Made by a program: the position numbers and the translations under genes. Shown piece after piece: positions 22,893 through 34,227 of a stretch of 64,000 nucleotides of DNA; the first letter of the stretch is position 1; every line of letters starts with the position of its first letter. Under the pieces are notes generated by a model. It ran no database searches. It was not told where the DNA came from and was given only the letters and a program-made list of their open reading frames with translations. The stretch comes from Rhododendron vialii (Eukaryota > Streptophyta > Magnoliopsida > Ericales > Ericaceae). The stretch covers positions 43,228,501 through 43,292,500 of the forward strand of contig NC_080557.1 of the NCBI RefSeq assembly GCF_030253575.1. The letters run 5' to 3'.

Positions 22893-24500
22893 TTAGTGAC
22901 CACAATTGTCTTAACCCCACAACAGCTCAAATTATCTTTATACCTACTCTTGATCTGGAATTGGTAGGATTCTACTCCTCTGGAATTGGTAGGATTAGAA
23001 TATACGCTATTATTATACCAAAATACAGTTCACACCTAAAACTACAATACACATTGATTTCCTAGTTTATTAATCAGAGATCACATTTTTTTTAAAACAT
23101 TAAACAGTTAAAATAGATCCAAAATTCTTTGGGAATCTATCTTTAGATATCAAATCCTTCAGTTATGAGTACTGGTCCGCCCTTTAAATTTTCAAAAAAT
23201 AAAAAAAATAAACTGAGTTTTGATGGGGAATTAAACTTGGATTTGTTCACTAACTATGTCATGAGGATACAAACTGCTTAGCTTTCTGTTATATCCACCA
23301 CTCCCTCAAGACTAGGATTTTCATTTAAAACCAACTTTCAATAAAGTATTTTTAACGATTTTTTTGAATAACTCAAAGGTGTCCGGACTAGTTTACTTGC
23401 ACTTCAACTCATTCCTGGAAGATTTATCCTACCATTCACTAGCAGAGCCCAATTAAAGCCAGGATGGACCGGTCCCACGAGACTTGATAGCACTAATGAG
23501 GTTTTGAACTTGAAACTAAAGCGGGAGCAAATCTCAAAATCTTAGCCCTTGACCATCAGACCAATCTGGAGTTATTTCGAAGGGGATTGGGGATTCCTAT
23601 AGGGCGGCCGATCCGGCCGTCCTTTTTGGCACTGACGGCTCGGATTTAATCCAAACTCCTATTGAGTCGAGCTGTCCATTGTGTAAATTAAAATCCAAAT
23701 CGTCTATTACCGAGATAGACAACCCGAATGCACCTTACAGGGACTGTAGGGCACCCCGCCCTACAGGATACCCAGATCCTTTGGAAGGACTTGAAAGTAC
23801 ATGCAAAAGCAAGATTAGTTGGCTCTGTTTCACTTCATGAGCATGTCACCGTCATCGCATTGACCTCTGTGCTGCATGTGTGTGGAAAAGTTTAAACTTG
23901 TTTGGTCACGTTTGCTAGGATTTGTTGTGATTAATCCACTATATGGTTGGCCCAACCTCAGTTTCTGACCATCAACCCTTAAGTCCCATTTTTGAGAAAA
24001 AAAGGGAGCAATTTTACGAACACAATTTTGCACAACTCCGAACGCAACTGCATCCAGAATCACTCAATGTATGTCGGGTAACATAAATTGGACGGCTCCA
24101 AACATGTTTGTGTTTAGAGTTTTTGTTTTAAAGTTGTGTTCCTACACTTTTTGGCAAAAAAAAAAAAGAGAGAAGGGAAAATCTTGTTTACAGAGCTCAA
24201 TCTCGGCCGTCCAAAAGTGTTTTGAACGATCCGGATTAAAAACAATCTATTAACGGTAATAGATAATTTATTTTATCTATTACCATTAATAAATTATTTT
24301 TAATTTGGCTCATCCAATGCCGAAATAAACGGCTGAAATCGCTCAGCTCCGTAAAGAGGCACTTTACAGCGACTCCGTAAATAAGTATATCTCAAAAAAA
24401 AAAAAAAGGGGTGGGACCAAGAATCCCTTATTTCACTCGGCTTTGAAAAGCATAACTTGGCTTTGAAAAGCATCTAAGTCGATACATAAACTGCTTTGTG
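22893..24500. other. Intergenic region with SINE-like and fold-back fragments
   Basis: A second SINE-like copy lies at 23378-23570 (minus strand: A box ggtctgatggtcaagg, then gttcaaaacctc, then agtccggacacc). GGCCGTCC-type fragments lie at 23605-23770. A fold-back at 24190-24350 is built around caatctattaacggtaatag / ctattaccattaataaatta. No gene is supported. Confidence 0.45.
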
Positions 24501-24571
24501 TAATACACAAGAAATAAAATTCAAGTGGCTTCCTGGATTTACATTTCAACGTACAAGTACTTACCATATCC

Positions 24572-24620
24572 ACCTAACGAACTAAAACGACTTTTCAGCC
24601 GTGACCCTTCGTCTTTATAA
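24572..24620 (+). promoter_or_regulatory. Laccase core promoter: SMRE/AC-like box and TATA box
   Basis: ACCTAAC at 24572-24578 fits the secondary-wall MYB-responsive element consensus ACC(A/T)A(A/C)(T/C), bound by MYB46/MYB83-type factors. TTTATAA at 24614-24620 is a good TATA box about 110 bp before the ATG, with a GA-rich 5' UTR after it. This arrangement fits a secondary-cell-wall gene. Binding is inferred, not shown. Confidence 0.55.
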
Positions 24621-24727
24621 GGCTGTGTTAATTGACACATTCTTGTAAACAAGCCCAAGTACAGTATACAGCCATAAAGTACAGGATAAGATTTTAGAGA
24701 GAGAGAGCGGGGGAGAGAGAGAAAACA

Positions 24728-27422
24728 ATGGCGCCGTGGATTCGGGTGTTGGTCATGGTGGCTTTTCTATACCCGATATTAGCGGAATGCAGGATTCGAC
24801 ATTACAAGTTCAACGTAAGTTCGTGCATGGTCCAAGATAGAGTCATGACCGGTTCGCTGAGCGGGAGGGAGAACTTGTTTCGAACTCTTCTAAGACTCGT
24901 TTACAGCATGTCATGCTCATTCGTTTTTTTAAAGAAATTTAGCTTTATTGGTTCGTTTGAAATGGAAAATCTGAACTGTAAAATTTCTACCACAGCAGTG
25001 TTCTAGTTGACTAAAAGAACTTTTTTTTTGTTCATTCTGAAAATCAATTATGCCACCAAATATATGCTTTTCGTAATTTATTGTAGACTTTTTTAAACAG
25101 ATTCTAATTAGCCAAATTAACATAAATTGTCTAAAACAATAAAAGAGTCTTATGACCAGTTTATTGGTGGCTAATGTGTGCAGGTGGTGTTGAAAAATAC
25201 GACGAGGCTATGTGCATCTAAGCCCATTGTGACTGTTAACGGGCGGTTCCCCGGTCCAACTCTGTACGCAAGGGAGGACGATACCGTGCTTGTGAAGGTC
25301 GTCAATCATGTCCAATACAATCTCAGCATTCACTGGTAAATACTTACAACATGTTGTATGCTACGAATTAATCCTGCTACTCTGTATGTGAATCGCAATG
25401 TTTTTTGTTTTTAAATTTCACCGTTTTTATACTTGTTTGGTGATCGTAGGCATGGGATAAGGCAATTGCGGACTGGTTGGGCCGATGGGCCGGCATACAT
25501 AACACAATGCCCAATTCAACCCAGGCAACAGTATGTTTACAACTTCACCATCACTGGGCAAAGGGGCACTCTTTTATGGCATGCCCATATCCTCTGGCTC
25601 AGGGCCACTGTTCATGGCGGCATCGTCATCTTGCCCAAGCCTGGTGTTCCGTACCCATTCCCAAAACCTGACAAAGAAGTGGTGGTTGTATTGGGTAAGC
25701 TCGACCCCAAACTTTACAAGTCTTTTTCCTCCAGATTAGTCGCGCCTTTAAGGTCATTTTTTTTTTCCCAAAAAGTTACTTAACAGATGAATACGATCCG
25801 ATCTGTATGTAGGTGAATGGTGGAAATCGGATGTTGAAGCCGTGATCAACGAAGCTAAGAAATCAGGGCAGGCCCCAAATATTTCTGATGCTCACACCAT
25901 CAATGGCCATCCAGGACCTGTCAAAAACTGCTTATCACAAGGTAAAAACCAACATGGCTATTTAAGGCCTTGTTTGAAATATATTAGCAAACTGAACATC
26001 TCACTTAGCTAAAGATGGTTTCTTGAGCACGTTTTTTTTTTTTTTGTCGTTCTCAGGATCGACGTCTAGATTGTCAGTGGAACCAAGCAAGACGTATATG
26101 TTGAGAATCATCAACGCTGCACTAAATGAGGAGCTCTTTTTCAAGATCGCCGGCCACCAGCTCACGGTGGTGGAAGTTGACGCCACTTATGTCAAACCAT
26201 TCACAACGGACACAATCCTCGTAGCCCCAGGCCAAACCACAAACGTTATCCTAACAGCCAACCTTAGTCCGGGCAAGTACTTGGTTGCGGCTTCACCTTT
26301 CAATGACGCACCGGCCATTGCAGTTGACAACAAAACTGCCACCGCCATATTACACTATTCCGGCCGCCTATCCACCGCTGCCACTAAACTCACCGCCCTG
26401 CCTCCCAAAAACGCCACCCCTGTCGCCACAAACTTCACCAACCTCCTCAGGAGCCTAAACTCAAAACAATTTCCGGCCAACGTCCCTTTAATGGTTGATC
26501 ATAGCCTGTTTTTCACGATTGGTCTTGGCGTCAACCCTTGTTCCACTTGTGTTAATGGGAGCAGAGTGGTGGCAGATATGAATAATGTCACTTTTGTTAT
26601 GCCCAAAATCGCCCTACTTCAAGCGCATGTCTTTAACATAAAGGGCGTTTTCACCGACGATTTTCCTGGAAATCCGTTGATAGCATACAATTATACGGGC
26701 ACTCAACCGACGAATTTGAGGACGAGGAAAGGGACAAGGCTGTACAGGCTTGCCTATAATTCTACTGTGCAGCTAGTGTTGCAGGACACTGGGATGCTTA
26801 CCCCCGAAAACCATCCAATTCATCTCCATGGCTTCAATTTCTTTGTTGTTGGAAGGGGAATAGGAAATTTCAATCCAAAAACGGATCCGAAGAGTTTTAA
26901 TCTTGTTGATCCTGTCGAAAGGAACACGATCGGAGTCCCATCTGGTGGGTGGACAGCCATCCGATTCAGGGCCGATAACCCAGGTAATCCTTTAAGCATT
27001 TCAATAGGTCAGGAATCCCTTGTCTTCACAAACTTCATTTGTTTTGCCTATTTTTGCTGCTTCGATTCAATGCGCCAGTTGGCTAGGGTTCTTTCACCGG
27101 AAAAAGTCTATGTTTTTTTCTTTCTTGATCGGCTAAAGTCAGTATTGTTAGGATAGTTAGATTAACACAAAGTCTATCAAATTTGTAGTAATATGTTCAG
27201 ATTTCGAAATACACAAATCCCAACCCCGCGATAAACGTTGAAGACGGGTTTTTTTTTCCTAATTAATTAATCTTTTTTTTTTTTTTTGCAGGGGTTTGGT
27301 TCATGCATTGTCATCTGGAGGTGCACACAACATGGGGGCTTAAAATGGCATTTTTAGTTGACAATGGCAAAGGCCCAAATGAGTCTGTCTTGCCACCTCC
27401 AAGCGACCTTCCCAAGTGTTAA
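24728..27422 (+). CDS. LAC4: Laccase, LAC4/IRX12 type, six exons
   Basis: A secreted multicopper oxidase of 556 aa that polymerises monolignols in secondary cell walls (family knowledge). Exons: 24728-24814, 25184-25335, 25450-25694, 25813-25941, 26057-26983, 27292-27422. All have GT-AG borders and keep frame. A signal peptide covers about residues 1-21 (hydrophobic [15 protein letters not shown]). Copper sites: HWHG (His79, His81), WHAH (His124, His126), HPIHLHG (His457, 460, 462) and HCHLEVH (His519, Cys520, His521, His525). The T1 axial position is Leu530, typical of plant laccases. [22 protein letters not shown] and the C-terminus [10 protein letters not shown] closely follow Arabidopsis LAC4. 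Length is normal and all catalytic residues are present. A miR397 site lies in exon 5, and a secondary-wall MYB box in the promoter. An orphan copy of its 3' UTR lies 2.7 kb upstream. Confidence 0.95.
26109..26129 (+). promoter_or_regulatory. miR397 target site in laccase exon 5
   Basis: These 21 bases are complementary to the conserved plant miR397 with a single mismatch, an A opposite the G at miRNA position 6. The site encodes the start of the conserved INAALNE motif. Cleavage would be expected opposite miRNA positions 10-11. miR397 control of LAC4-type laccases is established in Arabidopsis and poplar. The miRNA sequence is used from memory. Confidence 0.85.
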
Positions 27423-28990
27423 CAGTGAATTCCCATTTTGCCAATATACATAAAAATCTCATCCAATCTGTATCACTCAGGCCCACATTTGCAAGGGATT
27501 TTGCTTCATAAAAAACTAGAAGAAAAGAAGGGAACAGAGGAAACAGAGTTTCCTTTAGGTAGGCAAACTAGCTGCTTAGAGTTTATAATAAAACCAGCCC
27601 CAACTATTATGGTTTTATTGTTTTGTCATGGGCTATTTGTTGAGTGTATGTATTCAATAATTCCATAGTGTATTGCTAATTTAAATTTGCCAAGGATTTT
27701 CAAGAACACGGAACTGGGAATCCTGTAGTGCACTGCAGGGGTGAGTGGCACAATTCAAGCCGTTCAAAAGTTTAAACGACTGTAAATGCATTGGAACAAA
27801 GGTTGATTTGGTTTGCCTCTGTTTCCTTTCGCCAGTTAATTGGATGTTCTTTTGATTCATGTTAAATAATAACTACTAGCAGTAGTAGACATAGTATTCT
27901 ATCTGGTCATGTGAATAACTTTATACTTTTATGCACATGGACAATGTTCGATTCTCGTAAGCACTTATCCCTCTTCCCAAGTCTCCCTAGGATAGAGTAA
28001 ATTAAGTTTAACGAATGACAAAAAAAAAAACAGCTTTATAAGACGGTGGAAAATGACTGGTAATGTGAAGTTCTGAGGTTAGATATTTGTATTTTTAATA
28101 AAGTCTTATTAACAAATCAGGTTGTTCAATTTCAAGATCGTAATTAACTCTTTAAAAGCTCGTTTGTGATCGATTTGAAACTCAAACAAGCTAAAGTTTG
28201 AACTTTGTTTTTGAAACTTAAACAAACTAAGTTTGAACTTTTTTTTGGAGCTCGTTAATTTTCAAATCAAGCTTAAACAAGTTACTATTTGTCAACCCGT
28301 TCATCTTTTGATGAGTGCATCTATTCGAGAAATACTCGATTAAAACTCTTTTGAAATCAGCTTTTCATTTAAACGTATTTTTAATATATACTTGTTAAGT
28401 TCAAAAATAAAATTTAAAACAATTCGTTGTCCAATTCGTTCAGCTCGTTTATGAGCTGCATTTTAGTTGGGCTTTATATAGCCCAACCCATATTTAGTTG
28501 GGCTATAAATAATGCCGTCCGGCCTGTTGAGGATTGACTCCTTATTTAATGGACTTCATTTTTTTAAGATTGGGATCGTATATAGGGATCCCTAGTATAT
28601 ATGGGAAAGTATTCGGTACACACTTATTTTACGAATTTTTGTGGCTCATTTCATGCAATTTTTATAGGTCATTTTATTTTTGGGTGTATGGTACACTCTT
28701 TAAGAATTTTGTGGCACATTTATGAATTTTTGTGAACCGAGATATGAATTTTGTGGTGGTTGATTTTCTGATTTTTTTCGGTTAATTTACAAACTTTTAT
28801 GGTATTATTTACGAATTTTGTTGTAAAAAAAGAAGCCACCACGTCTAAAAAGACGTCAGAAAATTATGAATATTTTGTAGTACATATATTTTTTGTGTTC
28901 AATTATTAGATTTTGTAGTGGTTTACGAATTTTTGCGGCTAAAAAACAAAAAACAAACTGGAAGTCTGTTTTTAGAGGTGTTTACCCTAA
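27423..28990. other. Laccase 3' UTR, SINE-like copy and repeat spacer
   Basis: 27423-27705 is the laccase 3' UTR and flank, duplicated at 21731. 27880-28031 resembles a SINE: B box gttcgattctc at 27946, a ggatagagtaaattaagttt block, and an A-run at 28020. 28590-28950 carries degenerate repeats of gaatttttgtgg, related to the inverted-orientation set at 37.7-38.2 kb. No further gene is seen. Confidence 0.5.
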
Positions 28991-29920
28991 CGGCCCGTTT
29001 AGATGGAGGATTTGATTTTGGATGGATATAGAAGGAGAGTGGATTTGAGTATGGATATGGAATGAGGGGTGATATGTAAGAAGGGTGGATTTGTAATCAA
29101 GTGTTTAGATGATTTTCTAAAAAGGGGTTATGGAAGGTGGATATGGTGGGTTTAGATGTCAAATGACTGAATTGCCCCCAATTTAACTTTTTAATGCTCA
29201 AAATTGGTTTATTTCATATTAATTAGGAAAATTTAATATTTATCATTAATTTGAGGATGAAATAAATTCATTTTAACTTACAAAAAAAATATTAGTACAA
29301 TATTATTTATCATAAAGTTAGTATTTTGGCGATTCTCCCCACGGTAGCCAAAGTAGAAAAAATATTATTTCTTCCCTTTTAAAGTCACCGGAAATTAGAA
29401 CAACATAATACTATTATTTTTTCCCTTTTATCATAAAATATTATTTTCCCACATCGGCCGACTGCCCAGTCAACCGCCCAAAACGAAACCCACCACCGCC
29501 TAAAATTATGGGAGAGAAGCTCTAAGTTAATTTCTTTCTCAGTGAATCTCCTACCTCCTACTCTTTGTTTCTCCGAGCACCAGTTCGTCAATGGTTCTGT
29601 CGAGTTTTGTTCTCTTCTTCTTCTTCTGCTCAGACACCATCACTGACAAGCTCCGCACCCTCTTCTCCTCCTACGGTGACATCGACTAGAAAAAGGTAAG
29701 GGCAAGTTCATCAATCTACCACCTTGCATAACCAACGACAGGGGTATCCCCTATCGTTACAAATCCACCCACGGGGTGGATTGCAAATCCAGAGGCTCCA
29801 AATCGGTGGGCAAATCTGGCTGCCATTTTGCGCAGCCAAAGACCTGAGATAGAGGAGGGACGCATTGTAACTCCAGGCGCGAGCCAAATTCGGAGGCAAA
29901 TCCTCTGGCCAAACAGGCCG
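28991..29920. mobile_element. PIF/Harbinger-like element with possible captured gene fragment
   Basis: The left end CGGCCCGTTTAGATGGAGGA and the right end (reverse complement CGGCCTGTTTGGCCAGAGGA) form an imperfect ~25-bp TIR. The 3-bp direct repeat TAA flanks both ends, as expected for PIF/Harbinger. The 930-bp interior lacks a transposase. At 29593-29688 it carries a short frame ending TITDKLRTLFSSYGDID plus stop, which resembles part of an RNA-recognition motif. Confidence 0.65.
29593..29688 (+). pseudogene. RRM-like gene fragment inside the PIF-like element
   Basis: The frame starts at an ATG and encodes a hydrophobic stretch followed by SDTITDKLRTLFSSYGDID, then TAG. The pattern DTxTDxLRxLFSxYGDI(D/E) is typical of the first helix and turn of an RRM, close to UBA2-type (UBP1-associated) proteins. 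The RNP1 and RNP2 strands are absent, so it cannot be a functional RNA-binding protein. Being inside a TIR-bounded element suggests capture. Confidence 0.45.
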
Positions 29921-29923
29921 TAA

Positions 29924-32251
29924 CCTTGTTACCTATATATTTGGGCTTGCTCTTGGGCCACAAGTCTCCAAATAACACTTTCAACGTCCCTCATGTAGCA
30001 TCCAGATCACAGAGCGACAAAAATGATTTTTAAAGGTATCCGAATTAATATTTTTTTCACGTTCCTGCAAAATTTTACTTTATCAGAAACATAGTTTCGA
30101 GTTTTTTCATCAATTGTAATAACTTGGTAAATAATTTTCACAAGTTTATCTTCGTTCATATTATATGCATTCCCGTTCGGCTAAGATTCTTATTTTTTAA
30201 GTTCTTATTTCCTGTTTCGTGTGATAAGTCATTCTCTCACAATATATTACATTTAATTCAAAAAATAAGTATTTATTTCTCTTATCGGAATAAGGTCTTA
30301 ATAGTTTAGAAAAGGTATTATTGTCGGGATCCAGCTTCTCTGGAGTCAACTGCAGAGAAGCGTGTGCAGTGCAATCTGAACCGTTTATCTTGATAATCAA
30401 TGGTTCAGATTTGCTAAAATTTTACCAGTAAGAGTATATTCTTACCGTTAAGAATATGAAAACAAATCTGGACCACCAAAAATATCACCTGACAGTTGCG
30501 ATCACTTGAACCGCACTTCTGTTGTCCAAAACTGGACTGCTGACAAACCGGATTCTTATTGTCGATCCATATAAAGTGTTGCAATTTGACAAGGGGATTG
30601 CGTAATACTGTAGAAGAAGCCTATGCTATATCGCACGCGCGCACATGACGCCTCAAATCAAATTTGGTTTGGTGGGGTACAACAAACGCACAATTATTTT
30701 AAAAGGAATCTTTCCCATAATGGAAACAAATTTCGCGGTGCTACCTACCCCATTCTCATAATTTAATGCCCCGGCGATTAGCGCGTTTTGTTGGTAGATT
30801 TGCTCATCGCACAATTAACATGGTTTGTTTTTCGGAATCATGCCATAAAAAAGTAATTATTGTGAATTCTCTAGCTCCGAGATAGATGATCTGTCTTTAA
30901 CCGAACTGGTGTGGTGATTGGTTGAAAGTGCGAATAAGCTAGCTCGAACTCTTGACTGTCAAAACGGAAGTAATACTATTTCAATATCGTGACGGTGTCA
31001 CACAACACAGATGCGTAACGAGAGAGACTATTCAGTGCTTATCTCCTTCGGGACTTTTTGAAATACCATGTGTGCGTGATTCAGTCACAATACCTAAAAC
31101 AAGGGAGAGGTTTGCTACGTGATCTGGCCACAATACCTAAAATCCACAAGGAGAGGATTGCCAAGGATGGACGGAGGGACGGATAAGTCAGGGCGACTTC
31201 CCTACCCATGTCTCACATTTTTATTAGAAATATAGTAGTCCTCCACAACTTAAAATTACATAGGTTTGCCTATCCAACATCGTTTTGAACAATTCAGTAG
31301 TCGCACAAATAGGAGTTTTTAGAAAACAAATGTTAATTTTAGCAATACTTTTGACTTTAAGGTATTACTACATTGCTTTTAAAATGGAGAGAGCGATATT
31401 TTTTTTTTTCAATTCTTTCCTCAAAGTCTACCCAAATTGAATCAAATGATCAATTACAAGAAACAGGAAAATGATCAGATCAAATGTCAATGGAAAATGG
31501 GTCATTAATTAAAAAATAATCGAAATAATTCATTAATTTAAACACGCAGCATTTCTCATTAAACTACATGGGAGAACCAACCTGGTTCATTGTATTTGGA
31601 AGGTGGAGCTTTTAAAAATAAATATTTCATTTGGAAATAATTTATCAGGAATTATAAAAATTGTTTTACTTCTTCTCCTGTTCCCCGCGATACGTATGCA
31701 ATTATTAAAAAAAACACTTTATAAAATGCAGACAAAAATCTACAGCTCTGAAAAAGTTATATAACAAATTGCGCAAAAGAGTAAAATAATTACAGTAATA
31801 AACATCAAAAGTGTTAGGATCCAAGAAATCTAGTACATGAAATTGTCCATAAAAATAAATGAACGGTCCAGATTCAGAATACTGTGAATTTGGACCTTTC
31901 ATTTGTTTTCATAAACAATTTCATGTACTAAATTTCCTGGACGGTACTACTCCTCAATAAACAAACTTTATTTGCCGTTTGAATTTTGGGAAAGACAAAA
32001 CGTTATTTAAAAAAAAAAAAAAAACCATTTTGTCAGCATGGAGTCACACGTGAGGGGCACTCAAGTTATCATCTAGTTTAATAATGGCCTGATTAGTGTA
32101 AACAACTTTTGTTAAACAAACTAGTTATCGCCCTAATTAATAGCATTTAACAACATTGATGACAATCATTATCCATAATTAATTACGATTGCTGTTTGTT
32201 TCCATGATACTTGGAGGTCTTAAGCCTACTTTTTGTTGCTTCTTTGAGAAT
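29924..32251. other. Intergenic spacer with fold-back elements
   Basis: At 31816-31944 a hairpin has arms tccaagaaatctagtacatg / catgtactaaatttcctgga. The 30310-30620 block has partial inverted repeats around gaaccgtttatc / ggttcagatttg. No open frame here looks protein-like. Confidence 0.45.
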
Positions 32252-34219
32252 TAGAGGTGTCAAATGGATCGTGCCGTGCCGGCATGGCCCGTTTAACTTC
32301 GTGCTAACCGTGCTTCGTGCCGTGCCGTGTCATGCCAGCCCGTTTACTTTATTTACTTAAATCGTGTCGTGTCGTGCCGTGCCGTTTGTCAATCGTGCCG
32401 TGCTATGCCGGCCTGTTTACTTAAATCGTGTCGTGCTGTGCCGTGCCATGCCATTTGCCAATCGTGTCGTGCCGTGCCGGCCCATTTCTGAAATCGTGTC
32501 ATGTTGTACCGGTCCATTTTCTTAAATTGTGTCGTGTCGTGTCGTGTCGGTCCGTTTTCTTAAATCGTGTCGTGCCGGTCTGTATTCTTAAATCATGTCG
32601 TGCAGTGTCGTTTTCAATCGTGTCAAGATGTGCCGGCCCATTTACTTAATCGTGTCGTGTCGGATCGGGCCGGGCCGTGCCGTTTTAAGTCGTGTCGTTT
32701 TAGTTTGCCTTAACATGTGTGGATTGACTTAAGGCATAATTAATCTTGCATCAGACATGCAACCATTGTATACATTTGATTTTTTGGCATATTGGAAACT
32801 CAGCGACATTGGGCAAGGATAGAGAGATCCTTGTATTCACTGCATCCTCATAACAAGGGATGAGTGTGTGTGTTTGAGAGAGAGAGAGAGAGAGAGAGCG
32901 AAGTTGCTATTCAACTTCGGTTGCCCCTTCTTTTTTTCCTTTTTTTTCTTTGAACGTCCCCTCTTTTTTTTCGCTTTTCCAGCTTCCTACTTAATAAATC
33001 TTAGACAACTTTTTGGTTAGTATACAAGCGAGTTTGGTAAATGACTCAATCAATCTGCAGTTGCACTTTCAATTCTTATTGTCGCACATTTGAATAGTTT
33101 GAGGTGTTTTCTTAAAAAAGTTTTTACCGTTTTACGCTCCTTCTAGTGCACGAGAATTATGTTAGGCAAAAGATCTATACTCGGTCTCAGAATATCATAA
33201 TCACTCTGTAACTTGCAGAAGAGAAAAAAGAGAGGACAATTCACAATGAAAGGAGAAAAATAACAATGGACGCCGCATTTTCATATACTATGGCACGCCA
33301 AAAAAATTTAACAATTAAAAAAATAACATATTACAACCCCTAATTGAAAAGAAATTCTTGGTTTTAATGAAGTAAAATTTAACAATTAAAAAAATAACAT
33401 ATTACAAATGGTCCTATTGTCCTAGTCCAGACTGTCCAGCTAACCGTTATTTATATATATTTTTTCCTTATTTCTACTATGTATTTTTTTTCTTTTTGTT
33501 TGACACTTTTTTTTTTTAATTTCTTGTTAGATTTGGGGTAAATAATATATGACTTTTGCACGTTTCCTTTCACATTAAATTACTCTTGCACCATAAATAT
33601 TTTGATAAGTTTTTTTAATTTTACTTGTTATCTTGTATTGTAATGTTAAATTTGCAAGCCAAAAGTCCAAAGCCTATATAATTTTACTAACAAAAACAAA
33701 ATAAATATTTTTACCGAATAAAATTTGATAGTTTTTTAAAAGTGAAAAAATAATTTTTTAAAAACATGATTTTTTAATAAATTTTTTTAAAAAAAAAATT
33801 AAATATCTTAGTTGTACAAATATTTTTTACAGAATAGAAATTGTTTAATTTTTTTAAAATTTAAAAAAAAAAAGCCATTTGGCTTGTTTAATTTTTTTTC
33901 TCGTGCCATGCACTTTCGTGCCCATGTCGTGCTGGGTCGTGCCCATGCCCGTGCCTTGCTAGATCCGTGCCGTGCCGTGCCGTTCCTGTCCACTTTTCGT
34001 GCCCGTGCCCCTGTCGTGCCCGTTTACGACCGTGCCGTGCCAGGCCAACTTTCGTGCCGTGCCTGTACTGTGCCGCCCACTTCCATGCCCGTGCCATGCC
34101 CCGGGCCTACTACAATCGTGTTGTGTCATGCCGTGCCAGGCCAATACCGTGCCTGTGACGTGCCGTGCTGTCCCGTGCCCGTGTCATGCCGTGCCGGCAC
34201 GGCTCATTTGACACCTCTA
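32252..34219. mobile_element. hAT-like element with GTGCCG subterminal repeats and perfect 8-bp TSD
   Basis: The ends TAGAGGTGTCAAATG and CATTTGACACCTCTA are a perfect inverted repeat. TTGAGAAT flanks both sides exactly (32244-32251 and 34220-34227). About 450 bp at the left and 320 bp at the right are packed with gtgccgtgccg / gtcgtgccgtg repeats. The 1.2-kb interior is AT-rich with a GA microsatellite near 32880. No transposase is seen, so the element is non-autonomous. The open frames at 32428-32649 and 33959-34211 are products of the repeat. Confidence 0.9.
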
Positions 34220-34227
34220 TTGAGAAT

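Noticed and set aside
24190..24350. Fold-back near the laccase promoter as a possible regulatory hairpin
   Set aside because: It belongs to the recurrent GGCCGTCC-type fold-back family and ends about 370 bp before the ATG. No specific regulatory evidence.
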